A stretch of 8,393 nt of DNA from CAJQND01 sp051010055 (GCA_051010055.1 JBPCVY010000130.1:1-8393); one strand, 5' to 3'; counted from the stretch's first letter, positions 1 through 6,075 are shown. Notes: generated by a model not told the origin, from the letters alone. Made by a program: numbers and translations.

Positions 1-1
1 G

Positions 2-2050
2 CGCCAGATTGAGGACCATGAATTTCAGCCCGTTAAGGTGGCGCAATGGCGCAACCGCCGGCTTGATTTCACTACCATGGATGAATTGCTCCGTTCCTTG
101 AATGCCCCACCGCGCCAGGAAGGGTTAACCCGCGCCCTTGCTGGCGATGATGTACAGGCGCTTGAGTTCCTGATGCATGATCCGCAAATCCGCTCCCTAA
201 CCGAAGATGAAGAGGCGGTGCAGCTGTTCTGGGATGTGTGCCAAATTCCCGATTATCGGAACATCACCGGAGCCGAGCATGCGCTCATCGTATCCCAGGT
301 GTTCCGCCACCTTAGAAGCGCAAGCGGCCTCATTCCCTCCGACTGGTTTGCCCGTCAAATGTCGTATGCGGATCGCACAGACGGTGATATAGACACTCTG
401 GCCAATCGAATAGCCCATATAAGAACCTGGACATTCCTGTCTAACCGGAATGATTGGCTGGAAGATGCCGCCGGCTGGCAGCAGCGGGCAATGGAAATAG
501 AAAACAAACTGTCGGATGCTCTGCACGAGCGCCTGGCACAGAGGTTTATTGACAGGCGCACCAGCGTATTGATGAAGCGCCTGAGAGAGAAGGATCAACT
601 GATGGCAGCAGTGTCACCAGATGGGGATATTCATGTCGAGGGAGAGTTTGTCGGCCAGCTGAAAGGTTTCCGCTTTCAGCCAGATGAAAGCACCGGCGAT
701 GCCCATGCCAAGACATTGAAAACAGCTTCATTGAAGGCCATTGCAGCGGAGATCTCCACCCGCGCCACGGCCTGCGCGAACGCCCCCGATGACGAATTCG
801 CCATTGTTCACGGCGGAATTGTGGAATGGAAAACCGCGCCGGTTGCCCGCCTCGAAGGGGGCAGCGATGTGCTGCGGCCAAAGCTGGTGCTGTTGGCGAA
901 CGACCAGCTTACGGGCACGGAGCGCGATTTGGTGCAAACCCGCCTGGAAGGGTTCGTGGAAAACCATATCGCAACTGTGCTTGAGCCATTGGTTGCGTTG
1001 TCAAAGGCGGAAAATCTTGAAGGCATGGCGCGCGGGCTTGGCTTTCAGCTGACGGAAAGCCTCGGCCTTCTCAACCGCGACGATGTTGCTGACGAGGTAA
1101 AGGGCCTTGACCAGACGGCGCGCGGTTCGCTGCGCAAGTATGGTGTGCGTTTTGGCGCCTTCCATATTTTCATGCCAGCCCTTTTGAAACCGGCTGTAGC
1201 TGAAATGAAACTGATGTTGTGGGCGCTCTGGAACACAAAGGAAGGCGGCCCGGCACTTGACGCCCTGCCAAAGCCGCCAGGCCAGGGGCTCACTTCAACT
1301 GTGTTCGACAAATCCACCCCGAAAGGCTTCTATCAAGCCGTTGGATACCGCATTTGCGGTAACCGGGTTGTTCGTGTCGATATGCTGGAGCGGCTTGCCG
1401 ATGTCATAAGGCCACGCATTTTCTGGAAACCGGCGGAAGGAAAATCCGAACGGCCCGAAGGTTCTGTTGAAGGTGGCGGTTTCACCGTCATAGCCGAAAT
1501 GATGTCTCTGGTGGGATGTTCCGGCGAAGATATGGCGATGATTTTGCGGGCGCTTGGATACAAGATGGACCGCCGCAAAATCAAACCAGCCCCCCCGGAA
1601 ACTGAAACAGTAGCAAAACCGGAAGCGCCGGCCGCATCAGAATCTGAAGCAGAAGCAAAACCTGAAGAAGAGGCAAAACCCGACGCAGGTGCAGATGCTC
1701 CATCACCGGATGCCGCCGGAAAACCGGAAGGTGAAGCTGCTGAGGCAGATGCAGCATCAATTCCAGAAGAACCGCAATACATAGAAGTGTGGCGCCCTGC
1801 AGGGCGCGCCCGCAAGCCAAACAGGCGTCCTGCCGGGGCGAAACAGAACCGCGATGGCGCAAAGCAAGGCAGAAAGCAGGCCCGTGGCAAACGTGACGGC
1901 AAGCCCAACAAACACGGGCGCGGCAAAGGCAAAGACGGGGTGCCTGCGAAGAAGCCTGCGATGAAACCCGAAGATTCACCCTTTGCCGCACTTGGCGCCC
2001 TCAAAAAACAATTGGACGCCGCAGACCAGAAGAAGGATGCTGCCGGATAG
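2..2050 (+). CDS. Suv3-like DExH RNA helicase, C-terminal part (partial at 5' end)
   Basis: The reading frame is open from base 2 and has no start in the window; 682 residues are visible, so the helicase motor domains lie upstream. I recognise the C-terminal half of the roughly 1000-residue alphaproteobacterial helicase related to mitochondrial Suv3. Diagnostic stretches are QWRNRRLDF (about 41-67), DGDIDTLANRIAHIRTWTFL (about 374-433), SDALHERLAQRFIDRRT (about 512-562), and a conserved end block with GYRICGNRVVRVDMLERLAD (about 1342-1401) and MSLVGCSGEDMAMILRALGY. A Pro/Glu/Ala-rich acidic linker (about 1587-1785) and a Lys/Arg/Gly-rich basic tail (about 1786-1960) follow; both look disordered. 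Family knowledge suggests ATP-driven RNA unwinding, perhaps with exoribonucleases; the basic tail would suit RNA binding. An S4 RNA-binding gene starts 22 bp downstream, probably in the same transcript. Family assignment is strong, cellular role inferred. Confidence 0.9.
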   Translation, partial: RQIEDHEFQPVKVAQWRNRRLDFTTMDELLRSLNAPPRQEGLTRALAGDDVQALEFLMHDPQIRSLTEDEEAVQLFWDVCQIPDYRNITGAEHALIVSQVFRHLRSASGLIPSDWFARQMSYADRTDGDIDTLANRIAHIRTWTFLSNRNDWLEDAAGWQQRAMEIENKLSDALHERLAQRFIDRRTSVLMKRLREKDQLMAAVSPDGDIHVEGEFVGQLKGFRFQPDESTGDAHAKTLKTASLKAIAAEISTRATACANAPDDEFAIVHGGIVEWKTAPVARLEGGSDVLRPKLVLLANDQLTGTERDLVQTRLEGFVENHIATVLEPLVALSKAENLEGMARGLGFQLTESLGLLNRDDVADEVKGLDQTARGSLRKYGVRFGAFHIFMPALLKPAVAEMKLMLWALWNTKEGGPALDALPKPPGQGLTSTVFDKSTPKGFYQAVGYRICGNRVVRVDMLERLADVIRPRIFWKPAEGKSERPEGSVEGGGFTVIAEMMSLVGCSGEDMAMILRALGYKMDRRKIKPAPPETETVAKPEAPAASESEAEAKPEEEAKPDAGADAPSPDAAGKPEGEAAEADAASIPEEPQYIEVWRPAGRARKPNRRPAGAKQNRDGAKQGRKQARGKRDGKPNKHGRGKGKDGVPAKKPAMKPEDSPFAALGALKKQLDAADQKKDAAG

Positions 2051-2072
2051 TGCCTAAGCACCAAGCATAAGC

Positions 2073-2447
2073 ATGGAGACCCAGCGCGTCGACAAGTGGC
2101 TTTGGTTTGCCCGCATCGTTAAAACCCGAACCCTTGCCGCCAAGCTGGTGACCTCAGGAAAAGTCCGCCTCAATAAACAGCGCATTGCCAAGCCCAGCCA
2201 TTCGATAAAGGAAGGCGACACCCTAACATTCATGTTTCATAAGCGGCTCCGGGTGTTGAAGATTTGCGCCATCGGCACGCGGCGCGGTCCGGCATCTGAG
2301 GCCCAGCTGCTTTATCAAGATTTGAGCCCGCCCGCGCCGCCGGCTGCAAAAACGCGTGTGCCAACCCTTGCAAAACGTGAGGCAGGCTCCGGGCGCCCCA
2401 CCAAGAAACAGCGCCGGGATACGGAAAAACTGCGGCATGGGTCGTGA
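2073..2447 (+). CDS. S4-domain RNA-binding protein, Hsp15-like
   Basis: This 124-residue protein opens with an S4 RNA-binding domain (about residues 5-60). The stretch RVDKWLWFARIVKTRTLAAK and the following SGKVRLNKQRIAKPSHSIKEGD match the alpha-L RNA-binding fold of the Hsp15 (HslR)/YbcJ group. In E. coli Hsp15 binds stalled, peptidyl-tRNA-carrying 50S subunits; whether this homologue does the same is inference. The C-terminal third is basic and proline-rich (PPAPPAAKTR, then RPTKKQRR), probably a flexible RNA-contacting tail. It follows the helicase gene after 22 bp, so co-transcription is likely. No strong Shine-Dalgarno precedes the ATG at 2073, which would fit translational coupling to the helicase stop. 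The start is supported because the S4 domain begins almost at once. Confidence 0.88.
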   Translation: METQRVDKWLWFARIVKTRTLAAKLVTSGKVRLNKQRIAKPSHSIKEGDTLTFMFHKRLRVLKICAIGTRRGPASEAQLLYQDLSPPAPPAAKTRVPTLAKREAGSGRPTKKQRRDTEKLRHGS

Positions 2448-2555
2448 TTGAAGGACATTTTACCGCATATGGATTGCGCTTCGCGCGCTGCTGGTTTAAG
2501 CGTTCGCCCTTGAGATTTGAAGATGCGCTTGGCCGCATTTGGGCCGGGCGTTACC

Positions 2556-2559
2556 GGAG
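2556..2559 (+). promoter_or_regulatory. Ribosome binding site deciding the fdxA start
   Basis: GGAG lies nine bases before the ATG at 2569. An in-frame alternative start at 2539 would add ten residues but would place this site inside the coding region. It also would not match the family, in which the cluster-binding region begins at residue 1-2. The site therefore selects 2569. Confidence 0.7.
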
Positions 2560-2568
2560 TTTGATTTT

Positions 2569-2907
2569 ATGACCTATGTCGTCGTTGAAAATTGCATCAA
2601 GTGCAAATACCTGGACTGCGTTGAAGTGTGTCCGGTTGATTGCTTCTACGAGGGTGAAAACATGATTGTAATTCATCCTGACGAATGCATTGACTGCGGC
2701 GTGTGTGAACCGGAATGTCCTGCCGAAGCCATTAAACCGGACACCGAGCCGGGCCTTGAGAAGTGGCTTGAGGTTAACGCGGAATTTGCCGACAAGTGGC
2801 CAAATGTTACCCAGGCCCGCGAAGCGCCGGAAGAAAACAAAGCTTTCGACGGTGAAGAAAACAAGTTCGAAAAGTACTTCTCGCCAGAACCCGGCGAGGG
2901 CGATTAA
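2569..2907 (+). CDS. fdxA: Seven-iron ferredoxin FdxA
   Basis: A 112-residue 7Fe ferredoxin, a soluble cytoplasmic electron carrier with one [3Fe-4S] and one [4Fe-4S] cluster. The cysteine pattern parallels Azotobacter vinelandii ferredoxin I with the number shifted by one for the initiator Met. C9, C17 and C50 would bind the 3Fe cluster. C21, C40, C43 and C46 would bind the 4Fe cluster. C12 and C25 match the extra cysteines of that protein. Motifs are CIKCKYLDCVEVCPVDCF (9-26) and CIDCGVCEPECP (40-51), followed by the usual acidic C-terminal extension with NAEFADKWPN. The redox partner is not revealed here: no reductase or oxygenase is adjacent. It lies 121 bp after the S4 gene and is closed by a terminator about 60 bp downstream, so it may be the last gene of the helicase transcript or have its own promoter. 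Confidence 0.96.
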   Translation: MTYVVVENCIKCKYLDCVEVCPVDCFYEGENMIVIHPDECIDCGVCEPECPAEAIKPDTEPGLEKWLEVNAEFADKWPNVTQAREAPEENKAFDGEENKFEKYFSPEPGEGD

Positions 2908-2966
2908 CTCCTTCGATTATGCTGGCATATTGACCAGCCCAGCTTTTGCAGATTGAATCACCCAAA

Positions 2967-2995
2967 GGCGCCCGGACAGCGGGCGTCATTTTTTT
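2967..2995 (+). terminator. Intrinsic terminator after fdxA
   Basis: CGCCCG (2969-2974) pairs perfectly with CGGGCG (2980-2985) around the loop GACAG. The outer bases 2967-2968 can pair with 2986-2987 (one G-U). Seven T residues follow at 2989-2995. This should end the fdxA transcript just before the cupin start at 3008, so the cupin may depend on read-through or on a promoter not recognised here. Confidence 0.85.
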
Positions 2996-3007
2996 GGGCG
3001 AATTCGC

Positions 3008-3319
3008 ATGACTTCAAACGTCACCATGGAATGGTTAATGGAAGACGCCATTGAGCAGGGCGCAGGGCTTAGCCTTGCGCGCATGACCGTTGCGCCTGGC
3101 ACGCTCTCCGAAGCACACTGCCATCCGAACTGCACAGAAGCCATTCACGTTCTTGAAGGCGCCGTTCGCCAGCGCAAAGGTGACGCTTGGGTTGAGATGC
3201 GGCAGGGAGAGACGGTTTTGATCCCCGCAAATACTGTTCACCAAACCCACAATAAATTAAAAGAAACAGCGGTTCTGATGGTTGCCTATTCAAGCGGTGC
3301 GCGTGAATATTTGCGATGA
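3008..3319 (+). CDS. Small single-domain cupin protein
   Basis: A 103-residue protein consisting of one cupin_2 beta-barrel. Both cupin motifs are visible. Motif 1 is HCHPNCTEAIHVLEG (37-51), matching HxHx4Ex6G. Motif 2 is GETVLIPANTVHQTHN (67-82), matching Gx5Px4Hx3N with the usual second glycine replaced by Asn. The expected metal ligands H37, H39, E44 and H78 are all present, so a metal-binding, possibly catalytic, barrel is likely. The substrate cannot be inferred, because small cupins range from isomerases to ligand sensors. ATG at 3008 is used; a second in-frame ATG at 3026 is possible and neither has a convincing Shine-Dalgarno. The gene begins only 12 bases after the fdxA terminator T-run and is followed by a long non-coding stretch, so it looks like a single-gene unit. 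Confidence 0.85.
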   Translation: MTSNVTMEWLMEDAIEQGAGLSLARMTVAPGTLSEAHCHPNCTEAIHVLEGAVRQRKGDAWVEMRQGETVLIPANTVHQTHNKLKETAVLMVAYSSGAREYLR

Positions 3320-3358
3320 ATGATAATTAATTTCGCGCCGTATCCGAAAAATAGAGAT

Positions 3359-3374
3359 CAGTTAACCATAACTG
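3359..3374. promoter_or_regulatory. Inverted repeat containing a CtrA-like half-site
   Basis: CAGTTA (3359-3364) and TAACTG (3369-3374) form a perfect 6-bp inverted repeat around ACCA. It contains TTAACCAT (3362-3369), which resembles the half-site bound by the alphaproteobacterial cell-cycle regulator CtrA. A second half-site at the canonical spacing is not seen. It lies just upstream of a TTGACA hexamer. An operator is plausible, but the match is short and could be chance. Confidence 0.25.
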
Positions 3375-3447
3375 GCTAATTGACACAAAAATTGCGCTTG
3401 CCGCGTTGGGGTAATTGCCTGCAGCCCTTTAATTTTGCTAAAATTTG

Positions 3448-3456
3448 TGCTATATG
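3448..3456 (+). promoter_or_regulatory. Possible extended -10 promoter element upstream of the candidate RNA
   Basis: TGC followed by TATATG (3451-3456) resembles an extended -10 box (TGnTATAAT). I see no good -35 hexamer 16-18 bp upstream. Initiation would fall near 3463, about 40 bases before the rod-shaped structure. This is weak evidence by eye; transcription start mapping would decide. Confidence 0.25.
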
Positions 3457-3500
3457 ATTAATCAAAATCACGATAGATGCCTTTTCAAATAACCGGGCCA

Positions 3501-3663
3501 TGCCTTTGCGCTCGGATTTTTTTGCGGCCAATTCGCGATTTGTGAACCGGCGGTGCTTTCCGCTTGAGCAAAGGGCCTTTCCGGCAGGTGCTGGAAAGGC
3601 CCGACTAAGAGACGGATTTGGTGCAACGCCGCGAGGACCTGTAGAAAATTCAAGCGAAATGCC
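3501..3663 (+). ncRNA. Candidate rod-shaped structured RNA, 6S-like
   Basis: Folding by hand gives one long interrupted rod. The tip is a 13-bp hairpin: 3573-3585 pairs with 3590-3602 (ten perfect Watson-Crick pairs, then one G-U and two G-C) around loop AGGT. Inward-to-outward helices follow: 3563-3565/3607-3609 with 3567-3568/3605-3606, 3559-3562/3613-3616, 3554-3556/3623-3625 and 3548-3552/3627-3631. After a bubble (3530-3547) come 3526-3527/3638-3639, 3514-3522/3643-3651 and 3509-3512/3653-3656. G-U pairs (3583/3592, 3515/3650, 3521/3644) exist only in plus-strand RNA, favouring that strand. The span of about 160 nt and the stem-bubble-stem layout resemble 6S RNA, which binds RNA polymerase holoenzyme. 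I cannot verify family membership without a covariance search; a carD leader element is the main alternative. No terminator-type U-run follows the rod. Confidence 0.5.
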
Positions 3664-3778
3664 TGTACGTGATTATGTGATAGCCCGGGTGGACGACTTA
3701 TTGGGCATTCTCTCTCACTTCACTCATTCGCCTGACCCCGTGCACTGAAAACATCAATAAGGTGAGGTATCAGTTAGT

Positions 3779-4357
3779 ATGGCTGCCAGCAAAAAAACAA
3801 ACGCTAAGCAGAAGTTCAAATCCAACGAATACATTGTCTATCCGGCACATGGTGTCGGCAGAGTGGTTGAGGTCGAAAAGCAAGAAATAGCCGGCACCAC
3901 GCTTGAGCTCTATGTTATCGACTTTGAAAAGGACAAAATGAAACTGCGCGTTCCGCTCGCCAAGGTGGAGAGCGTGGGCATGCGCAAATTGTCCGACATT
4001 GATTTGATCGAAAAGAGCCTGAAAGTTCTGAAGGGCCGCGCCCGGGTGAAACGCACCATGTGGTCGCGCCGTGCGCAGGAATATGAAGCGAAGATCAATT
4101 CGGGCGATCTGATTTCGATTGCTGAAGTGGTGCGTGACCTCTACCGGTCCGACCGCCAGCCGGAGCAGTCTTACTCCGAACGCCAGCTCTACGAACAGGC
4201 GCTTGACCGCATGGCCCGCGAAATCGCCGCTGTGCGCAAGACCGACGACGCTGCAGCTGTTGCAGAAGTGGAAGCTGTGCTCGACAAGAGCGCGCTGAAA
4301 GCTGAGAAGGTTGCAGAAGAAGCAGCTGCCGCAGAAAGCGGAGAGGCCGCGGCCTGA
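3779..4357 (+). CDS. carD: CarD/CdnL family RNA polymerase-binding regulator
   Basis: A 192-residue CarD/CdnL protein. Residues about 12-65 form the N-terminal RNA polymerase beta-subunit-binding domain (Tudor-like, shared with Mfd), including YIVYPAHGVGRVVEVEKQEI and FEKDKMKLRVPLAKVESVGM. The C-terminal helical domain (about 70-170) contains MWSRRAQEYEAKINSGD. W95 aligns with the tryptophan that in mycobacterial CarD wedges into the upstream edge of the -10 bubble. VVRDLYRSD is also typical. The last 25 residues are an Ala/Glu-rich tail. Family members stabilise open promoter complexes, notably at rRNA and growth-related promoters. The start at 3779 is supported by AAGGTGAGG (3759-3767) eleven bases upstream. 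The gene ends with tandem stops (TGA TAA) and a strong terminator. The long structured region upstream suggests an independent, possibly regulated, transcript. Confidence 0.93.
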   Translation: MAASKKTNAKQKFKSNEYIVYPAHGVGRVVEVEKQEIAGTTLELYVIDFEKDKMKLRVPLAKVESVGMRKLSDIDLIEKSLKVLKGRARVKRTMWSRRAQEYEAKINSGDLISIAEVVRDLYRSDRQPEQSYSERQLYEQALDRMAREIAAVRKTDDAAAVAEVEAVLDKSALKAEKVAEEAAAAESGEAAA

Positions 4358-4401
4358 TAATCCCGCGCTGTTTAAGACAGTGCTGGAGCAAGTTTTGCTT
4401 T

Positions 4402-4441
4402 AAAAGCCTCGGAGGCGGAAACGCCTTCGGGGTTTTATTTT
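4402..4441. terminator. Bidirectional terminator between carD and the SNase-like gene
   Basis: 4407-4417 pairs with 4422-4432 over 11 bp (two G-U on the plus strand) around a GAAA tetraloop. The hairpin is flanked by AAAAG on the left and TTTTATTTT (4433-4441) on the right, so it can act on both convergent transcripts. The TAA stop of the minus-strand gene (4435-4437) lies inside the plus-strand T-run, so the two genes share this element with almost no spare sequence. Confidence 0.85.
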
Positions 4442-5211
4442 GCGCCGAGCCGCTCGATTTGGCCACCATCGAACACGTCAATCAGCGGGCCGTTGCGCAG
4501 GGAAAGCCAGCCGCGCACTCTTATTGCTTTGCCCTCAAGGCCATCTGTATTGATGGCGCGGCCACGCACGGCAACTGTAAAGTCCTTGCGCCAATCATCA
4601 CCGAAACTCAGATAAACCACCTTCCTGGATTTGCCGACGGCGCGCACGGTGCCCTCTACAATCTGAAAGCTGTTGGCGAGCTTGTAGAGGGGGCCCGGCC
4701 GGCTTGCCCGGCGCACCTTGAAACCGCCAGATGCCCAGAACCCGCGCTGCGCCCGGCGGGCCTTTTCTTCAATGGCCAGGAGCGCTTTAGCGCACCCCCC
4801 GCCGGTTCCTGACGCGCGGGCGAGCCCCTTTGAAACAAGCTCTTGCTGTAGCCAGGTGGTGCCAGTTTCAGAGTCAGATGCAATGCGCACATGGGCAGGC
4901 GTGCGGTTGCGCCTGTCAGCCTTGCCAAGGTCTGACAGATGCACTGTTTTGCCCATCAGGTGTTTTTTTAAAAACAGCTCCACCGTGCGGGCAGCCCGCT
5001 TTGCTGCAACCGCTTTATCATCGCGCGGCAACACTGGCACGATGATGGCCCAGAGCATGACCTTTCTGGCATCTGAAAGGACAAGCGCAGGGCCCGGCCC
5101 AATCGCCGTTACCTCAACTCCGTTTCCAGCTTTTCCCGGGCAGTCGCCCGCCAAAGCAGGCGCTGCACAAAGCGCCCAGCCAACAGCTAACAACACAATG
5201 AAGGTACGCAA
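4435..5211 (-). CDS. Exported SNase-fold (thermonuclease family) protein with degenerate active site
   Basis: A 258-residue protein with an N-terminal signal peptide: hydrophobic core at about 4-17 and likely cleavage after ALA (19-21), so envelope or exported location. Residues about 30-162 resemble the staphylococcal-nuclease fold: VLSDARKVMLW, then TWLQQELVSKGLARA (119-133) and ARRAQRGFWAS (151-161). Residues about 180-255 match the C-terminal OB-like module of many alphaproteobacterial members (FQIVEGTVRAVG, YLSFGDDWRKDFTV, RVRGWLSLRNGPLIDV). By my alignment the catalytic positions are mostly lost: Asp21 to P41, Arg35 to M52, Asp40 to I57 and Glu43 to V60; only Arg87 (R103) may remain. 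Nuclease activity is therefore doubtful, and a binding role is more likely. The start codon is TTG at 5211; a GTG at 5196 would cut into the signal peptide. It follows the EthD gene after 37 bp, probably as an operon. Confidence 0.8.
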   Translation of the reverse strand: MRTFIVLLAVGWALCAAPALAGDCPGKAGNGVEVTAIGPGPALVLSDARKVMLWAIIVPVLPRDDKAVAAKRAARTVELFLKKHLMGKTVHLSDLGKADRRNRTPAHVRIASDSETGTTWLQQELVSKGLARASGTGGGCAKALLAIEEKARRAQRGFWASGGFKVRRASRPGPLYKLANSFQIVEGTVRAVGKSRKVVYLSFGDDWRKDFTVAVRGRAINTDGLEGKAIRVRGWLSLRNGPLIDVFDGGQIERLGAK

Positions 5212-5213
5212 AC

Positions 5214-5234
5214 GGGCCTGGCTTTCTCCAGCCC
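5214..5234 (-). promoter_or_regulatory. Hairpin overlapping the ribosome binding site of the SNase-like gene
   Basis: In the minus-strand transcript GGGC-UGG (5234-5228) pairs with CCA-GCCC (5221-5214, one bulged G) around loop AGAAAG. The only Shine-Dalgarno-like GGAG spans the stem-loop junction, and the TTG start at 5211 follows three bases after the stem. This could lower translation initiation or weakly terminate the upstream EthD transcript; no U-run of useful length follows. Confidence 0.4.
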
Positions 5235-5248
5235 TTAAGGTTCAAAGA

Positions 5249-5566
5249 TCAGTTCAGATTTTGGTTTATCTGGACAACCGGTGAGACGTCGGTGAAGTTC
5301 GGAATATCTCCCATAACCTCTGCGCCGCTGGCCTTAACGGCGCCCTGGAAGGCCTCAAGGCTCTCAAATCCGAGAATAGCAACCACCTGATAAGGCGGCG
5401 GGGTGTTCGGGTCGGGAGTGGCAGCGCCCTCGATAAGGCTGATAGATGTCATGCCCGCGCCGCCCCATTTTTCCTCCACCAGCGGAGCATGGGTGTTCAG
5501 GTAATAATCCATATCAAATTTCGAACCCGCCTCGTTCGGATAAAGAACCGTAATTGTAATGGCCAC
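5249..5566 (-). CDS. EthD family protein
   Basis: A 105-residue protein of the EthD family, a dimeric alpha+beta barrel (ferredoxin-like) fold. Recognisable features are the opening strand ITVLYPNEAGSKFDMDYYLN with the conserved THAPLV (25-30; H26 is the family's characteristic histidine), the loop PPPYQVVAILGFESLEAF (57-73) and the C-terminal GDIPNFTDVSPVVQINQ. The founding member is needed for ethyl tert-butyl ether degradation but its biochemical role is unknown, and nothing here supports ether degradation. Many homologues act in ring or polyketide modification or have no known function. The start is GTG at 5566, supported by a strong AGGGAGG (5572-5578) five bases upstream. It is the first gene of a probable two-gene unit with the SNase-like gene. 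Confidence 0.85.
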   Translation of the reverse strand: MAITITVLYPNEAGSKFDMDYYLNTHAPLVEEKWGGAGMTSISLIEGAATPDPNTPPPYQVVAILGFESLEAFQGAVKASGAEVMGDIPNFTDVSPVVQINQNLN

Positions 5567-5725
5567 TTTCGCCTCCCTTAAAAGAAATCTTGTTCCCGTG
5601 GTCCGGGCAGGCGGCCAGTGTAAGCAGGTTCCAACGGGCAGATCAACTAAAAGGGCTGTACAAAGAACGAGGCTGATCCATCAGTTTCAAGTAGACTCGA
5701 TGTCCTTCAACTGGATGTTTTAGTT

Positions 5726-5760
5726 TTGCAAGTAAATGCAATTTTATAGGGTGTTATATT
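5726..5760 (+). promoter_or_regulatory. Possible promoter/operator upstream of the DUF2188 gene
   Basis: TGT followed by TATATT (5755-5760) resembles an extended -10 element and lies about 70 bases before the start at 5827. Just upstream TTGCA (5726-5730) and TGCAA (5737-5741) form a 5-bp inverted repeat that could be an operator. No clear -35 hexamer is correctly spaced. The surrounding sequence is very A+T-rich (the 60 bases 5701-5760 contain 18 G or C), so chance matches are likely. Confidence 0.25.
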
Positions 5761-5826
5761 AAGTTTACAACCAAAACGAATCATTATATCTTTCCTTAAT
5801 ACATGTTTATTTTGGAGATTCTTGGC

Positions 5827-6075
5827 ATGAGTAAGGGCCGTGACCGAATGGTCTACAGGCGCTCTGATGGAAACTGGGTGAACAAAAGAAATGATACCGA
5901 CAAAGCCTCGAGCGTTCATGCCACCCAAAAAGATGCAGAAAGAGCCGCTCGGGAAATGCTTCACAATCAAGGAGGGGGCGAGCTCACAACTAAAGGTGTA
6001 GATGGGAAAATTCCGAGCAAGGACAGCATTTCTCCCGGAAACGACCCGTTTCCACCACGAGATATTGAGAATTGA
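5827..6075 (+). CDS. DUF2188 family small protein
   Basis: An 82-residue protein matching the DUF2188 family: a short beta-rich N-terminus reading RMVYRRSDGNWVNKRND (7-23), then ASSVHATQKDAERAAREML (27-45), QGGGEL (48-53), and the end motif KDS followed by GNDPFPP (65-77). The family has no established biochemical function; members are small, soluble and often found in accessory DNA. The ATG at 5827 is chosen over one at 5803 because GGAG (5814-5817) lies nine bases before it and family members begin near this point. It lies in A+T-rich sequence and is followed after 30 bp by an unrecognised gene on the same strand, suggesting a two-gene unit. Length is typical, with no sign of truncation. 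Confidence 0.8.
   Translation: MSKGRDRMVYRRSDGNWVNKRNDTDKASSVHATQKDAERAAREMLHNQGGGELTTKGVDGKIPSKDSISPGNDPFPPRDIEN

Larger units (their letters stand above)
3320..3778. other. 459-bp intergenic region between cupin gene and carD
   Basis: No credible protein gene lies here. The left part (3320-3470) is A+T-rich and holds a 6-bp inverted repeat (3359-3374), a TTGACA hexamer (3380-3385) and a TATATG box (3451-3456). The centre (about 3501-3663) is a candidate structured RNA, listed separately. The last 115 bases lead into carD and end with an AAGGTGAGG ribosome binding site (3759-3767). An 82-codon frame at 3500-3748 is judged spurious. Confidence 0.75.

Noticed and set aside
1333..2064. 243-codon minus-strand open frame opposite the helicase tail
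   Set aside because: Antisense to a clearly conserved gene. Its Ser/Ala/Pro-rich translation is what the reverse of the Glu/Ala/Lys-rich linker gives, with no domain.
3380..3385. TTGACA as a complete sigma-70 promoter
   Set aside because: The bases 16-18 positions downstream are GC-rich and lack a -10 box, so it is kept only as a hexamer next to the inverted repeat.
3573..3602. The 13-bp hairpin read as an intrinsic terminator of the cupin transcript
   Set aside because: No T-run follows (the next bases are GACTAAGAGA), and it lies more than 250 bases past the cupin stop; it fits better as the tip of the rod structure.
3500..3748. 82-codon plus-strand open frame between the cupin gene and carD
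   Set aside because: No ribosome binding site, no recognisable family and an unusual composition. It covers the palindromic rod region, whose paired structure explains the sequence better.
4718..5284. 188-codon plus-strand open frame opposite the SNase-like gene
   Set aside because: The minus strand carries a signal peptide and family motifs; the plus-strand translation resembles nothing and has no ribosome binding site.
5567..5826. tRNA gene, attachment site or insertion-sequence end bordering the A+T-rich segment
   Set aside because: No cloverleaf, no direct repeat pair and no transposase or integrase fragment could be found by eye on either side of the segment.
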